Below are positions 24,009-33,269 of a stretch of 43,199 nt of DNA, one piece after another. A program made the position numbers and the translations under genes. This stretch comes from Thermoproteota archaeon (GTDB lineage Archaea > Thermoproteota > Thermoprotei > Thermoproteales > Thermocladiaceae): assembly GCA_013153275.1 (NCBI GenBank), contig JAADER010000037.1:1-43199 (forward strand), written 5' to 3'. The notes below the pieces were generated by a model, which was given only the letters and a program-made list of their open reading frames with translations, was not told the origin of the DNA and made no database searches. Each line of letters begins with the position of its first letter. Position 1 is the stretch's first letter.

Positions 24009-24046
24009 TCCTCCGTCTCCACCAGCTAGTATATGTTCCATGTCCG

Positions 24047-24056
24047 TCTTATAAGA
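24047..24056. promoter_or_regulatory. Palindromic TATA box serving both divergent genes
   Basis: TCTTATAAGA is a perfect palindrome. It is about 24 nt from the plus-strand ATG at 24075 (leaderless) and about 43 nt from the minus-strand ATG at 24008 (short leader with a ribosome-binding site), so one element could direct TBP binding for both genes. Confidence 0.5.
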
Positions 24057-24074
24057 ATATAGGTCGTAGGCCTG

Positions 24075-25259
24075 ATGTGCGACCTTAAGGAGAGGATAAA
24101 GAAATTGAAAGATGCCCTGAGGAGGGCAGGATACGAAGACTTTGTAAAGATAGAGACCGCACACATATCAGGAATATCGTACATAAACGTAGGAGACGCA
24201 GGAATAGAACTACTCAGAGACCTACATAGAGAAGGACTAAGGACAAGAACATTCACGACCTGTAACCCAGCATGCATGTGTATAGAGGACCTTGAGAGAG
24301 ACGATATAGAGGCAAGGAAACAGAGAGAGATAGTGCACATACTTAAGAAGATTGGAGTATCGACATGGCTAACATGCATACCTTATGAACATTTAAAAAT
24401 AAGACAACAGAGATATTATGCATGGTCTGAGTCTAGCGCGGTAGCGTTCATAAGCTCGATATATGATGCATATACAGACAAGCTTCCTGGTCCTCTCTCA
24501 TTGATATCTGCTCTCACTGGTGAGATGCCGAAGACGGAGATATTGGAAGAGGAGAATAGGTACCCTAGAGTACTAGTGGAAGTAATAAACGATAGATGCT
24601 TAAACACTGTAGAGGCTGGCGTGTTAGGTATGATAATTGGTTCTCAATATAGAAGAAAAATGGACATACCTTATGTAAGGTTTCGCAGAGCTCCTTTCAG
24701 GACAATAGAGGCCGTGAAGAGCTTTCTAGCATCCTTTGCAACATATAGCAACTGTCCGCTAGTAATCATAGAGGGACTCTCAACAAACTATGAGAAATAT
24801 CGTTCAAGAATGGTTAGAGAGTGTAAGCTCAGCATAGATATGAGAGACATCGATAGGGAAGTTAGAGAATTAGCTACAAGATGCTCTCTGAGAGAGCTTG
24901 GTAAGAGAACTCTCGTGGTTACAGGATGCCCACACCTGTCAGCTCACGCTGTCAGAGCCCTCCTGTCAGCTCTCGGCAACACACGTTTAGAATCTAACGT
25001 CTGGATCTTCACATCAAGATTCAACAAGGTTGTCCCAGCCCTAAGTGGTGTCAGAGTGATATGTGATACCTGTCTCTTCGTATCTTCCTACATTAGATCT
25101 ATCAGAGATCTCTCTGACAAAATATATACGACTTCTATAAAACAATACTACTATCTTACCAAGAGGGTTAAAGATTTAGAGGTTCGTATTTTGATAGCTA
25201 AAGAGATTGAGGAAACGTTAAATAATATGTCAGGAGCTCTCTTTCTCAGAGATGTCTAA
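24075..25259 (+). CDS. Aconitase X-type protein (phosphomevalonate dehydratase large subunit-like)
   Basis: 394-aa AcnX catalytic-domain protein. Family landmarks are AHISGISYINVGDAGIELL (29-47), TTCNPACMCIE (61-71), CIPY (101-104) and YAWSESSAVAF (115-125). The cysteines are candidate [4Fe-4S] ligands. In archaea the AcnX large subunit with a DUF126 small subunit forms phosphomevalonate dehydratase of the modified mevalonate pathway that makes isoprenoids. The small subunit is not in the window. The predicted Cys-rich NPACMC differs from the more usual NPxGMD. It overlaps the next gene by 8 nt and is divergent from DUF211. Confidence 0.82.
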   Translation: MCDLKERIKKLKDALRRAGYEDFVKIETAHISGISYINVGDAGIELLRDLHREGLRTRTFTTCNPACMCIEDLERDDIEARKQREIVHILKKIGVSTWLTCIPYEHLKIRQQRYYAWSESSAVAFISSIYDAYTDKLPGPLSLISALTGEMPKTEILEEENRYPRVLVEVINDRCLNTVEAGVLGMIIGSQYRRKMDIPYVRFRRAPFRTIEAVKSFLASFATYSNCPLVIIEGLSTNYEKYRSRMVRECKLSIDMRDIDREVRELATRCSLRELGKRTLVVTGCPHLSAHAVRALLSALGNTRLESNVWIFTSRFNKVVPALSGVRVICDTCLFVSSYIRSIRDLSDKIYTTSIKQYYYLTKRVKDLEVRILIAKEIEETLNNMSGALFLRDV

Positions 25260-26217
25260 TAAAAGAAACTCTGAATTTAATATTCCTATATCAGCAACTT
25301 CAGCAATATTAGACAAGGTCGGAAAAGGAACCGCACAGACAGTTATAACAGCGATAGATAAGACAGGAATAAGGTACTACGTAGGAGATAGCGTCCTCAC
25401 AGAAGAGAGCATACAGAAGATGAAGGAGCTCGGCCTTCTCGTACAGATAGGATTCATAGGCCTCATATCTTGCCCATCCTGCGGTGACCATGTTCTAGCA
25501 GTGCTACCAGTATGTCCTAGATGTAACTCCAATGATGTGGACATAGCCGAGCTCGTGGCACATGTCAAATGCGGGTACATAGGCTTCCTGAGAGAGTTCT
25601 TACGCGACGGCGAGCTAGTGTGTCCCGGCTGTGGAAAGAAGATAGAGAACAGCGATACCGAGCTCAGGACCTATGGCAGAGTCTTCATGTGCCAGAACTG
25701 TGGAGCAAAGTTTGAGACTCCATCACTAAAGCTTAGATGTCTAAACTGTGGACTAGTTTTCACATTAAAGGAGGCTAGAATAAAGAGAGTTCCTCAATAT
25801 GCAATAGAGGCATCAGCTCTTGAAAAGGCTAGATTAATATTTGTGAAAGACTATGTAAAAAACATGATTGTGAATATCGCAGACAAGTACGGGATCGACG
25901 TTGCGTTTGACGTCGATCTCAAGGGAATGTCAGGAGTTGTACATAAGATACCTGTACTGCTCAAGAGAGGATCAAAAGAAGTGATAGTCTACTTCATACT
26001 CAACGAGAGAGACGCAACACTGTTCACAAGCCTACTACTAGACCTGCCAGAGCCTCGCGAGATGATAGTAATCTGCGACGATAACGCTGTGAAAGATCTA
26101 GGCGTGTCCTGTTCAACACTTGCAGCTGGCAAATCCTCCATAATAGTTATCCCGGCAGACTTGTCAACGTTAGAGTCAAACCTTGAGGATGCTATAAGAA
26201 GAGCGTTTAGATTATAG
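25252..26217 (+). CDS. Multi-zinc-ribbon protein (TackOD1-like)
   Basis: 321-aa protein with cysteine pairs in CPSCG (74-78), CPRC (88-91), CGYIGFLREF, CPGCG, CQNCG and CLNCG, indicating at least two zinc ribbons over residues 74-167. HVKCGYIGFLREFLRDGELVCPGCGKKI and the following YGRVFMCQNCGAKFETP resemble the TackOD1 output domain described in TACK archaea (from memory). The C-terminal 120 residues form an alpha/beta domain. The function is unknown, probably a signalling or regulatory output. Its start overlaps the end of the AcnX gene by 8 nt, so they are coupled. It is convergent with the pilus platform gene, overlapping by 11 nt. Confidence 0.65.
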   Translation: MSNKRNSEFNIPISATSAILDKVGKGTAQTVITAIDKTGIRYYVGDSVLTEESIQKMKELGLLVQIGFIGLISCPSCGDHVLAVLPVCPRCNSNDVDIAELVAHVKCGYIGFLREFLRDGELVCPGCGKKIENSDTELRTYGRVFMCQNCGAKFETPSLKLRCLNCGLVFTLKEARIKRVPQYAIEASALEKARLIFVKDYVKNMIVNIADKYGIDVAFDVDLKGMSGVVHKIPVLLKRGSKEVIVYFILNERDATLFTSLLLDLPEPREMIVICDDNAVKDLGVSCSTLAAGKSSIIVIPADLSTLESNLEDAIRRAFRL

Positions 26218-27079
26218 GCACATGGAGAGAGGGGACGAACATTCTTGCTAACATCACCTTCAACACCGATAGGAACACGAACGTTGTAGGTGCTAGAATT
26301 ATGTAATGTATAAGCCCGGCTAGCGGTCTCTCATATACTACTCTACCTATTATTAATGATGCTCCAGCACAGTTTATCAGCGTTATGTACTCCACTATTG
26401 ACACCATAGCGTTCAGATAGACGTCATTTATCTCGAGCTTGACGAATCCTCCAGTGAATGCTGTAGAGGATATATGGAAGGATGAGAGTATCGCTATTAT
26501 GACGCAGATGAACAGGTAGACGAACACCATCATGTATATTAGAGCGACATATGGTTTAAGGTTGACCATCTTCTCTCTTCTATATGATTGTACAGCCTCC
26601 ATAGTGTAGGCAGCAACATCTAGAATATCTTCCGCTCTGGCTCCGTATCTGTATGCTAGGTCTAGTAGGTCTGCGAATCTTACTATTCCTTCTGCTCCTA
26701 TCTCTGTGCCTACTATCCTCAGAGCTTCGGATACTGGTATAGATCTGTACTTGCTTAGGAGAAGTGCACGTCCGACTATTGCATTTATAGGAGCCATCCC
26801 ACTTCTTGCTATGAGGTTTAGTGCCTCCTCGATTACTGTTCCTGTTCTCAGTGCGTCAGCAACTATTCTAGTAATTACTGGTAACTGGTCCTCTAATCTG
26901 TACAATAGCTTGAACCTATTGTATTCATATACTGCAGATGGGGCTACGAGAGCAATAGAGAGGAGTATGAGCTTTATCAAGAACTCAGGTTTGAGAGGTG
27001 CGTATGGTATCCTTATGGTAGCGTTAAGGATCTTTCCCTTTATCGTAACTCTCGCATGCATGCACTGTGAAGCTATCAT
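26207..27079 (-). CDS. Type II/IV secretion platform membrane protein (T2SSF/TadC-like)
   Basis: 290-aa inner-membrane platform protein. TM1 is around residues 32-50 (LIKLILLSIALVAPSAVY). The T2SSF cytoplasmic domain runs from LEDQLPVITRIVADALRTGTVIEEAL to LDLAYRYGARAEDILDV. It is followed by hydrophobic segments near residues 180-205, 220-245 and 255-275. It would pair with the divergent secretion ATPase at 27274. The reading frame is open well upstream and reads a basic stretch plus a hydrophobic run (RLPLYILLLCILMIAS), but contains no ATG, GTG or TTG before the 27079 ATG, so the start there is kept. Confidence 0.82.
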   Translation of the reverse strand: MIASQCMHARVTIKGKILNATIRIPYAPLKPEFLIKLILLSIALVAPSAVYEYNRFKLLYRLEDQLPVITRIVADALRTGTVIEEALNLIARSGMAPINAIVGRALLLSKYRSIPVSEALRIVGTEIGAEGIVRFADLLDLAYRYGARAEDILDVAAYTMEAVQSYRREKMVNLKPYVALIYMMVFVYLFICVIIAILSSFHISSTAFTGGFVKLEINDVYLNAMVSIVEYITLINCAGASLIIGRVVYERPLAGLIHYIILAPTTFVFLSVLKVMLARMFVPSLHVPII

Positions 27080-27273
27080 GAGTATACATAATAATAAGAG
27101 AATGTATAATGGTAACCTGAGAAGGAGAGAGAGAGCTGGCTTTCTCTCCCTCCTCCTTACAAGCTTCTCCTTCTTTCTCGTTATCCTGAGCCTCAGTATC
27201 TCAGACCCCGCTGAATGTTCTAAAGAGATTAAAGAAAAATAAACTCTACAGTTGTTATTATTGTAAGCAGAAT

Positions 27274-28797
27274 GTGACAGTTCAAGAGGTTGCTCAGAGG
27301 CAAGAGCCTAGGAGCAGCATAATACTCAGAGATGTCTACAACATAGTACCAGGATATGTCTACGTTATAATTTACAGAGACGAGAAAGAGGGGTCACTCG
27401 TATATAATGTTATTGAGCCTCCACTTACAGACGAGGACGTTAAGAACCTTGAGCTAATAACCGACACTGTCCGTGACATAGTGATGAAAGACAAGAAGAT
27501 ACTTGAGGAGGTCCTCTCAGGAAGATTATCAATTCCTCATCAGAGACTTGAGACCTATGTTAGAGACGCCGTGAAGAAACTGAAACTCAAGATAGAGGAG
27601 CCGGTGCTCAGAAAATACATGTACTACATAACTAGAGACGTTCTCGGATTCGGAAAGCTTGATCCTCTTCTACGCGACCCGTATATAGAGGACATAAATG
27701 TCAATGGACCTGGAAGATACGTATATGTATGGCACAGCTTTTATGAACATCTACGTACTAACATAAAGTTCGAGACAGAGGACGAGATATACAACTACAT
27801 AGTGAAGATATCTCAGATAGTAAAGAGAAACGTGAGCTCTGCAAATCCGATACTTGAAGGTCTGATAGGAAACTTCGCGAGAGTAGAGGCAACGTTAAGC
27901 GATGTAGCACCTCTAGGACACTGTATAAACATCAGAAAGTTCAGGACAGAGCCGTTCACGATAGTTGACTTGATAAGGACGGGAACCATAAGCGCGGAGG
28001 CAGCAGCATATCTATGGCTGGTGATAGACTACAAGTTCAACATAGTTATAATTGGACCTACAGGAAGCGGGAAGACCACGCTACTGAACGCTCTCCTATA
28101 TCTCATACGTCCAGAGGCTAGGATAGTTACTATAGAGGATACTAGAGAGATAAATATACCACATGAGCAGTGGGTTCCACTGTTGACTAGACCATCATTT
28201 AACCCACAGGTCAGAGAGATAACACAGTTCGATCTCATAAAGGTCTCCATGAGAATAAGACCTGACTATCTGATAATAGGAGAGATAAGAGGAGAAGAAG
28301 CCTACGCCTTGTTTCAAGCGTTCGCAAGCGGTCACTCGGGTCTCACAACTCTTCACGCAGACACCGTGGAGGCAGCGATTATGAGACTCACAACGAAGCC
28401 GATGAGCGTCCCCAGGAGACTGCTCAGGATGGCTCACGTGTTCTGTAATATACAGAGAGTAAGAATATTTGATAAGATAGTTAGAAGAGTCATAGAGGTG
28501 AAAGAGTTCAGAGGATTCGAGAACAGTAAGCCGAAGTTCGTGACATCGTTCAAATATAATCCGCTGACAGATAAGGTAGAGAAAGCTGAGGACAGTGAAC
28601 TTCTGAGAGAGATAGCGGATGTTAGACTTGTACCTTATGAGAACCTTATAAGCGAGCTCAGGAGACGTAAGGAGGTTCTTGACGCGATGGTCAGATACAA
28701 CTTCAGAGACCCACCAACAGTGTTCAGAATATTTAGAAGCTACCACATAAATCCAGAGGACACGTACCTGAAGGTTATTTCAGGAGTTATACCTTAA
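27274..28797 (+). CDS. Secretion ATPase of the VirB11/GspE/FlaI family (type IV pilus motor)
   Basis: 507-aa hexameric ATPase that powers assembly of type IV pilus-like filaments. An N-terminal domain precedes YITRDVLGFGKLDPLLRDPYIEDINVNGPG. Walker A is GPTGSGKT (261-268), the Asp box contains TIEDTREINIPHEQWV, Walker B is YLIIGEIRGEE, and the His box is GHSGLTTLHAD. The GTG start at 27274 reads MTVQEVAQ. It is followed 35 nt later by a second platform protein gene, so it probably serves a pilus or secretion system rather than an archaellum, because no FlaH homologue is present. Confidence 0.93.
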   Translation: MTVQEVAQRQEPRSSIILRDVYNIVPGYVYVIIYRDEKEGSLVYNVIEPPLTDEDVKNLELITDTVRDIVMKDKKILEEVLSGRLSIPHQRLETYVRDAVKKLKLKIEEPVLRKYMYYITRDVLGFGKLDPLLRDPYIEDINVNGPGRYVYVWHSFYEHLRTNIKFETEDEIYNYIVKISQIVKRNVSSANPILEGLIGNFARVEATLSDVAPLGHCINIRKFRTEPFTIVDLIRTGTISAEAAAYLWLVIDYKFNIVIIGPTGSGKTTLLNALLYLIRPEARIVTIEDTREINIPHEQWVPLLTRPSFNPQVREITQFDLIKVSMRIRPDYLIIGEIRGEEAYALFQAFASGHSGLTTLHADTVEAAIMRLTTKPMSVPRRLLRMAHVFCNIQRVRIFDKIVRRVIEVKEFRGFENSKPKFVTSFKYNPLTDKVEKAEDSELLREIADVRLVPYENLISELRRRKEVLDAMVRYNFRDPPTVFRIFRSYHINPEDTYLKVISGVIP

Positions 28798-28832
28798 AAG
28801 CAACATCCTAGCACTCTACTACTAGTAAATAG

Positions 28833-29747
28833 ATGAAAAAACTCAGCATAAGACTGCCCCTAGAGAGGTTCTGCGAGAACATTGCATCTAGGTTCTACGA
28901 GTACACTGGATACCGTATAAACAAGCACACGTTCAAGGCAAATCTGCTGATACTACTCTACTCTGTAATATTTACGACACCTGTGCTTGTCGCGGTATCA
29001 ATTTTATATGAGATAACTCGTATACCTATTCTGAGATTCCTATCACTATCACTATCAGCAACACTGATGGGACTATTCATGGCAATTGTGGCGCTCATAA
29101 GCAACGCGCTCATGATAATATATAGGAGAGACGTAAGATTCAACGAGAAGTTTCTATACACAGTATCGTACATGGTTCCACTATTAGCAACTTCGGCACC
29201 CTTGGCAGAGGTTATAGCTAAGCTATATCAGGTAGAGAAGGATCCTGAGATAAAACATGAGCTAGGTCTAATACTTAAAGACTATGCGCTTGGAACAGAC
29301 ATAATAACTGCTATAAAGAGAAGCATAGAACGTACAAGATCTATAGTGTATAAAGACGTGATGACAGCATTAATACAGAGCGTGCAGCTGACAACAGAAC
29401 CTGAGAGAATAATATTACAGAAGCTTAACGTACTTATTAGAGATAAGTTCCTAAGACTTAGACAGGTATTGACAAATCTGACACTTCTCTTCCAAACATA
29501 CTCCATAATGGCATTTCTAGCACCATCACTAATACTGATACTCTACGCCGCGTTCGGACTACCACAGCTACTCTCACAGTCGACGATTCTAGCCGCAGCA
29601 ACAGCATTTATGAGTAGATACATGTCGATGATTGTTCCACCATTCTTTGATGTGTGGGGAATAGCTGTGCTTCTGGCGATAGCGTACTCACCGTTCATAA
29701 CAGTGATGTTCTACATGATATTTGACTCTATAATATCAGTACTCTAG
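28833..29747 (+). CDS. Type II/IV secretion platform membrane protein (T2SSF)
   Basis: 304-aa partner of the preceding ATPase. Hydrophobic segments lie near residues 35-60, 68-93, 208-235 and 270-300. The T2SSF cytoplasmic domain (SYMVPLLATSAPLAEVIAKLYQVEKDPEIKHELGLILKDYALGTDIITAIKRS) sits between them. With the gene at 26207 it makes two platform proteins for one ATPase, as in Tad-like systems. The 35-nt gap from the ATPase and the same strand support co-transcription. The stop overlaps the convergent dppA gene by 4 nt. Confidence 0.85.
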   Translation: MKKLSIRLPLERFCENIASRFYEYTGYRINKHTFKANLLILLYSVIFTTPVLVAVSILYEITRIPILRFLSLSLSATLMGLFMAIVALISNALMIIYRRDVRFNEKFLYTVSYMVPLLATSAPLAEVIAKLYQVEKDPEIKHELGLILKDYALGTDIITAIKRSIERTRSIVYKDVMTALIQSVQLTTEPERIILQKLNVLIRDKFLRLRQVLTNLTLLFQTYSIMAFLAPSLILILYAAFGLPQLLSQSTILAAATAFMSRYMSMIVPPFFDVWGIAVLLAIAYSPFITVMFYMIFDSIISVL

Positions 29748-30586
29748 CACTCAGTAACGAGATAACGCACTCCTAGACATGCAAGTGTAACGAGCTCGAG
29801 CACCTTATATGCCTCTACTATGTTATTACAGATATACCTGACAGTGTAGCCGTCCACCCTCTCGGCGCCTGGAAGGTTCTCCGCTACATCTGCAAACTCT
29901 GTAGTTCTAAATGAGACCTCGAGCACTATGTTACCATCTATTTTGAATATATCTGTCTTTCCTTTCTCATATTTATCTAGTGCTCTCATGATACTACACT
30001 CTAGATCTCTAAGAAGCCTAGCAGTAGAGTATGATGCTGCTGAGAACCTTGAGAGACCTCTCTTGAGAGGGACAAATTCAGCCCATGGAGTATACTTTTG
30101 AACCTCATCTCTGAGAGCCTCATCTCCGGCTACAAGTATGAGAGGAACCTCGTAGTACCCTGCAACTAACGCGTTTAACAGGTACTCACTCGCGACAATG
30201 TTATTTATCTTTAAGCGATATATACTTGTGCTTGATAGTGTATGATCAAGCACTCCTCTTACTGTTCCAGCACCTGCATGATATCCTATAAACATTGCAA
30301 GGTCACACTCTTCGACACCTATCATCATGCTCACAGGTCTGGGTATTCCACGTATGAGCTTGACATTTTCAGGAAGCTCTTCAGGATCTATGTTTATCAT
30401 GCAGCCGTGGCTATCTGCAATCACTATCTCTTTTACACCTTCTCTGTTAAGTACTTCACATATATGTTTCACTATCCTCGTCGCTATGCTTCTAGCTTCA
30501 TAAAACATCTTACCTTTCGGAAGGAGTTGACTGAAGGATACAATATGTGGGAGACCTTCAAAATCTACTGAAACGTAGGCCTTCAT
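29744..30586 (-). CDS. dppA: D-aminopeptidase DppA-like (M55 family)
   Basis: 280-aa zinc aminopeptidase of peptidase family M55. The five metal ligands match the B. subtilis DppA pattern: D8 and E10 (VDFEG), H60 (ADSHG), H103 (GYHAG) and E134 (SEYL). H115 (DHTLSS) is the conserved catalytic-site histidine. B. subtilis DppA is a decamer that releases N-terminal D-amino acids. The physiological substrate in archaea is unknown. It is a single gene between the pilus genes and the divergent KH protein. Confidence 0.93.
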   Translation of the reverse strand: MKAYVSVDFEGLPHIVSFSQLLPKGKMFYEARSIATRIVKHICEVLNREGVKEIVIADSHGCMINIDPEELPENVKLIRGIPRPVSMMIGVEECDLAMFIGYHAGAGTVRGVLDHTLSSTSIYRLKINNIVASEYLLNALVAGYYEVPLILVAGDEALRDEVQKYTPWAEFVPLKRGLSRFSAASYSTARLLRDLECSIMRALDKYEKGKTDIFKIDGNIVLEVSFRTTEFADVAENLPGAERVDGYTVRYICNNIVEAYKVLELVTLACLGVRYLVTEC

Positions 30587-30641
30587 CTAGAATCTATCGT
30601 TCAAGGTCAGCTTAATAAATTATGTACTTACTATACTTAAC

Positions 30642-31292
30642 ATGTCCATGAACACCTGGTCTGTAGATGGTGTCAGAGGCAGAATAGTGGTGTCAGTAGA
30701 CAGAAATAAGGTGAAATACATAGAAAAATACAAGGATATGCTTGAGAACGAGCTAAACGTGAAGATAATGATAGATAACAGTGGACAGGTAATAATAGAG
30801 CCAAGAGAGACCACAACGCTGAACCAGATAATGAAGGCTAAGGAAGTCATAGAGGCACTGAACTACGGCTTCGATGTGAACACAGCACTTGAGCTGAAGA
30901 AGCCTAATTATGTGCTTATGGTGGTCAACTTGAGAGACTACATAATAGATAAGTCGAAGATAAATCATCTAGTAAGGATCAAGGGTAGACTCATAGGAGA
31001 GGAGGGTAGAGCAAGAAGAACCATAGAGGAGCTATCTGGAGCAAAGATTGCAATATCTGACAAATCTGTAGCAATTATAGGAGAGTACGAGAACGCTAAG
31101 GCAGCTAGAGAGGCTATAGAGATGTTGATACAGGGTAGGCAACATGCTACAGTATATAGGAGATTACAGACATGGAGAAGGGAGATGAGGAGAAGAAAGC
31201 TCGAGGAGCTGGTGTCAGGGGCTGGATCAATGTTCCGTGAAGATGTTGGTATTGATTGGAGGGATGTTATAGGAGAAGAGGAGGAGTACTAG
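30642..31292 (+). CDS. KH-domain RNA-binding protein (archaeal Dim2/Pno1-like)
   Basis: 216-aa protein with two KH domains. The N-terminal one (VDRNKVKYIEKYKDMLENEL) has lost its GxxG. The second is canonical: VRIKGRLIGEEGRARRTIEELSGAKIAI with GxxG in IGEEGRAR. The basic tail (RRLQTWRREMRRRKLEE) fits the archaeal Dim2/Pno1 family, which binds near the 3' end of 16S rRNA in small-subunit biogenesis and interacts with aIF2-alpha. It is convergent with eS1 across a 6-nt gap. Confidence 0.92.
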   Translation: MSMNTWSVDGVRGRIVVSVDRNKVKYIEKYKDMLENELNVKIMIDNSGQVIIEPRETTTLNQIMKAKEVIEALNYGFDVNTALELKKPNYVLMVVNLRDYIIDKSKINHLVRIKGRLIGEEGRARRTIEELSGAKIAISDKSVAIIGEYENAKAAREAIEMLIQGRQHATVYRRLQTWRREMRRRKLEELVSGAGSMFREDVGIDWRDVIGEEEEY

Positions 31293-31298
31293 AAGATG

Positions 31299-31937
31299 CT
31301 ACTGCTGTACAGTCTCCACTATAGGCTTCTCAACGACCTCAGCCTTCTTTAAGTGTTCTGGATAGTCGAGAACCTTAACCTTGAGGACCTCGACCTTTCT
31401 CAGAGGATATATCTTCTTAGCATGTATCAGAACGTCCTGTGCTATTGCTCCAAACACTAATGCCAGAATATAGTTATCAAAGTTCAGATGGTTAGAGTAG
31501 TAGTCAAGTCTCTCTCTAGTTATTGCTCTTATGGCTCTCTTGTGGCTCGTATTGCATCTATATGCTGTTATAGCTAGGACCTGTATTCTCATCTTAGCTC
31601 CATCTGGAGTCGCTATATCATGAATTGTCACTATTTTTGAAGATCCTCTCCTCACGAGTGACTTCACGTAGTCTCTTGTGAGCTCCTGAAGCTTGAATCG
31701 TGTGTAAGCATGCTCTCCCTCTACTCTATATATCTGGAACCTCAGCTTTATAGGTATGTGAGAGAGATCTCTAGTGAGCTCGAAGAGGCTGACCTCTATG
31801 GTCCTGTTAAGAAGCTTCTCAGGAGCATCTGCAGGAACCTCGCCAACCTCTACACACTTGAACACTGGAGGAGCATGCACCGTGAACCACTTCTTGAGGG
31901 CCCACTTCCCTATAAGTGACTTATGTGCTGAGGACAT
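31299..31937 (-). CDS. rps3ae: 30S ribosomal protein eS1 (S3Ae)
   Basis: 212-aa small-subunit protein shared with eukaryotes. The N-terminal WALKKWFTVHAPPVFKCVEVGEVPADAPE and the following RTIEVSLFELTRDLSHIPIKLRFQI are characteristic, as is LTRDYVKSLVRRGSSKI. The gene is the last of the minus-strand run uS15, RecJ-like, Pcc1, eS1, a conserved archaeal order. Confidence 0.97.
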   Translation of the reverse strand: MSSAHKSLIGKWALKKWFTVHAPPVFKCVEVGEVPADAPEKLLNRTIEVSLFELTRDLSHIPIKLRFQIYRVEGEHAYTRFKLQELTRDYVKSLVRRGSSKIVTIHDIATPDGAKMRIQVLAITAYRCNTSHKRAIRAITRERLDYYSNHLNFDNYILALVFGAIAQDVLIHAKKIYPLRKVEVLKVKVLDYPEHLKKAEVVEKPIVETVQQ

Positions 31938-31962
31938 TCAACGACTAGGTGAGGAGGGTGTA

Positions 31963-32241
31963 TTAAATCCTTTTCTTCTCCGCTTCTCTGAGAGCCTCTA
32001 TCGAGGCCTTTACGCATCTCATGATGTCATCCAAGGTCGACCAGATGGTTAGTAGGTCCTGGCTTTCAATTACTTTTCCTGTCACGACTATATGTAAAGT
32101 GTCTCCGCTACATGCCATCTCTATCCTATCGACACAGTCTGGGAGCTCAACGTTATCCACCTCTAGAGCCCTCCTAACTGCCTCACATGTCTCACAAGAG
32201 TCAAACCTCATACATAACGTCACAATAATTCTATTCCTCAT
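31963..32241 (-). CDS. KEOPS complex subunit Pcc1-like
   Basis: 92-aa protein of the Pcc1/CTAG fold. VRRALEVDNVELPD and the hydrophobic C-terminal pattern LLTIWSTLDDIMRCVKASIEALREA match the family, which forms the dimer core of KEOPS for t6A37 tRNA modification. KEOPS kinase Bud32 is encoded nearby at 33775. The start overlaps the RecJ-like gene stop by 11 nt. The gene order uS15, RecJ-like, Pcc1, eS1 is seen in other archaea and supports the call. Confidence 0.82.
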   Translation of the reverse strand: MRNRIIVTLCMRFDSCETCEAVRRALEVDNVELPDCVDRIEMACSGDTLHIVVTGKVIESQDLLTIWSTLDDIMRCVKASIEALREAEKKRI

Positions 32242-33262
32242 AACATACCACGTGTATGCCGTCCTTAGATAGGAGTGAGTACTCTCTCGAGCTCACCTCA
32301 ATATTTGATCCTGACGCTGAGCATATCACGCCTCTGCGCGGTCTACATGTGATCTTCATCTCTCTCCACTTTCTATGAAATCTCAGTATCTTACATAGCC
32401 TATAGAAGGATACCATATTGTCAACATCGGTAGCGTAGTCCCTGCTCTTCAGTATCTTCTGTATAATGTTGCTAATATTCTTGACATATTCTAAACATGT
32501 GTTATATAGTCTCTTATCTAGGAGAGGATTCTCCAGTTTAGCAGTATCTATAATGTTTATATACTCATCCTTCCAGAAATGAGATTCAAGTATCAGCATT
32601 AGATCCTGCACTAGTGCTCCACCTCTCACACTGTACGATGAGTATAGCAACGTGTCAAGGAGGATCCCAGAGAACCTGTTCTTGAGAAGTTTCTCTCCCA
32701 TGAGCTTTAGAAGAGACTCTACATCAGTTGCATCGATCTTGATGTTCTCGCTTCCAGTTATCTCAGGTATGTAGGGTGCCAATGACAGTCTAATACTATC
32801 GTTAACGTTTAGATATGTTGAACCGGGTAGACAGGGTCTGTCTATCTTCTCTAGAGACTCTATTGTTAAGTATCCCACATCTAGCACATGCTCAGGATGT
32901 TCAAGCAGGTAGAGAACAGTCGAAATATCGAGAAATGTCTCAACATTTTGTCCACCACTCTTAATGAGCTCGCGAGAGTCCACAAGAACTTTCAGGTCTA
33001 TGCTCATCTTTGATACAGCTTTTCTCGACATGTTAGCTATATTGAACTCGTCACATATGTCAAGCATTAGGACATTATCATAATGTTGAAGAAGGTCCTC
33101 TATTATTGGCTCAAAGAGATAGTCCACCACTGACACATGTGTTAACTTTCCTCTTGAGAGTCTGAGGCTCGTTATGAAGAGCGAGAAGAATATACAGGTT
33201 GGGTCTCTTCTTGTCAGTACTAGTAATCGCGGAGATGTTACATCTATGTTTTCAATACTCAT
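32231..33262 (-). CDS. Degenerate RecJ/DHH-like protein (by synteny)
   Basis: 343-aa protein between uS15 and Pcc1, where archaea usually encode a RecJ-like DHH-family protein (GAN/Cdc45-related). N-terminal LLVLTRRDPTCIFF and DNVLMLDICDEF could correspond to the first two DHH motifs, but the DHH triad and other catalytic aspartates are not visible. CSASGSNIEVSSREY near the C-terminus may be a remnant of the DHHA1 motif. If so, it is a non-catalytic, possibly Cdc45-like, replisome component. The assignment rests mostly on position. It is 7 nt after uS15 and overlaps Pcc1 by 11 nt. Confidence 0.55.
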   Translation of the reverse strand: MSIENIDVTSPRLLVLTRRDPTCIFFSLFITSLRLSRGKLTHVSVVDYLFEPIIEDLLQHYDNVLMLDICDEFNIANMSRKAVSKMSIDLKVLVDSRELIKSGGQNVETFLDISTVLYLLEHPEHVLDVGYLTIESLEKIDRPCLPGSTYLNVNDSIRLSLAPYIPEITGSENIKIDATDVESLLKLMGEKLLKNRFSGILLDTLLYSSYSVRGGALVQDLMLILESHFWKDEYINIIDTAKLENPLLDKRLYNTCLEYVKNISNIIQKILKSRDYATDVDNMVSFYRLCKILRFHRKWREMKITCRPRRGVICSASGSNIEVSSREYSLLSKDGIHVVCYEE

Positions 33263-33269
33263 CAGGTCA

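Noticed and set aside
24009-24164. 52-residue N-terminal extension of the DUF211 protein
   Set aside because: It would cross the shared TATA box and the divergent gene start. The ATG at 24008 has a strong ribosome-binding site and the family N-terminus.
26207-27273. N-terminal extension of the minus-strand platform protein into the ATPase promoter
   Set aside because: The frame is open with a signal-like hydrophobic run but lacks any ATG, GTG or TTG, and a TATA-like element lies close to the 27079 ATG.
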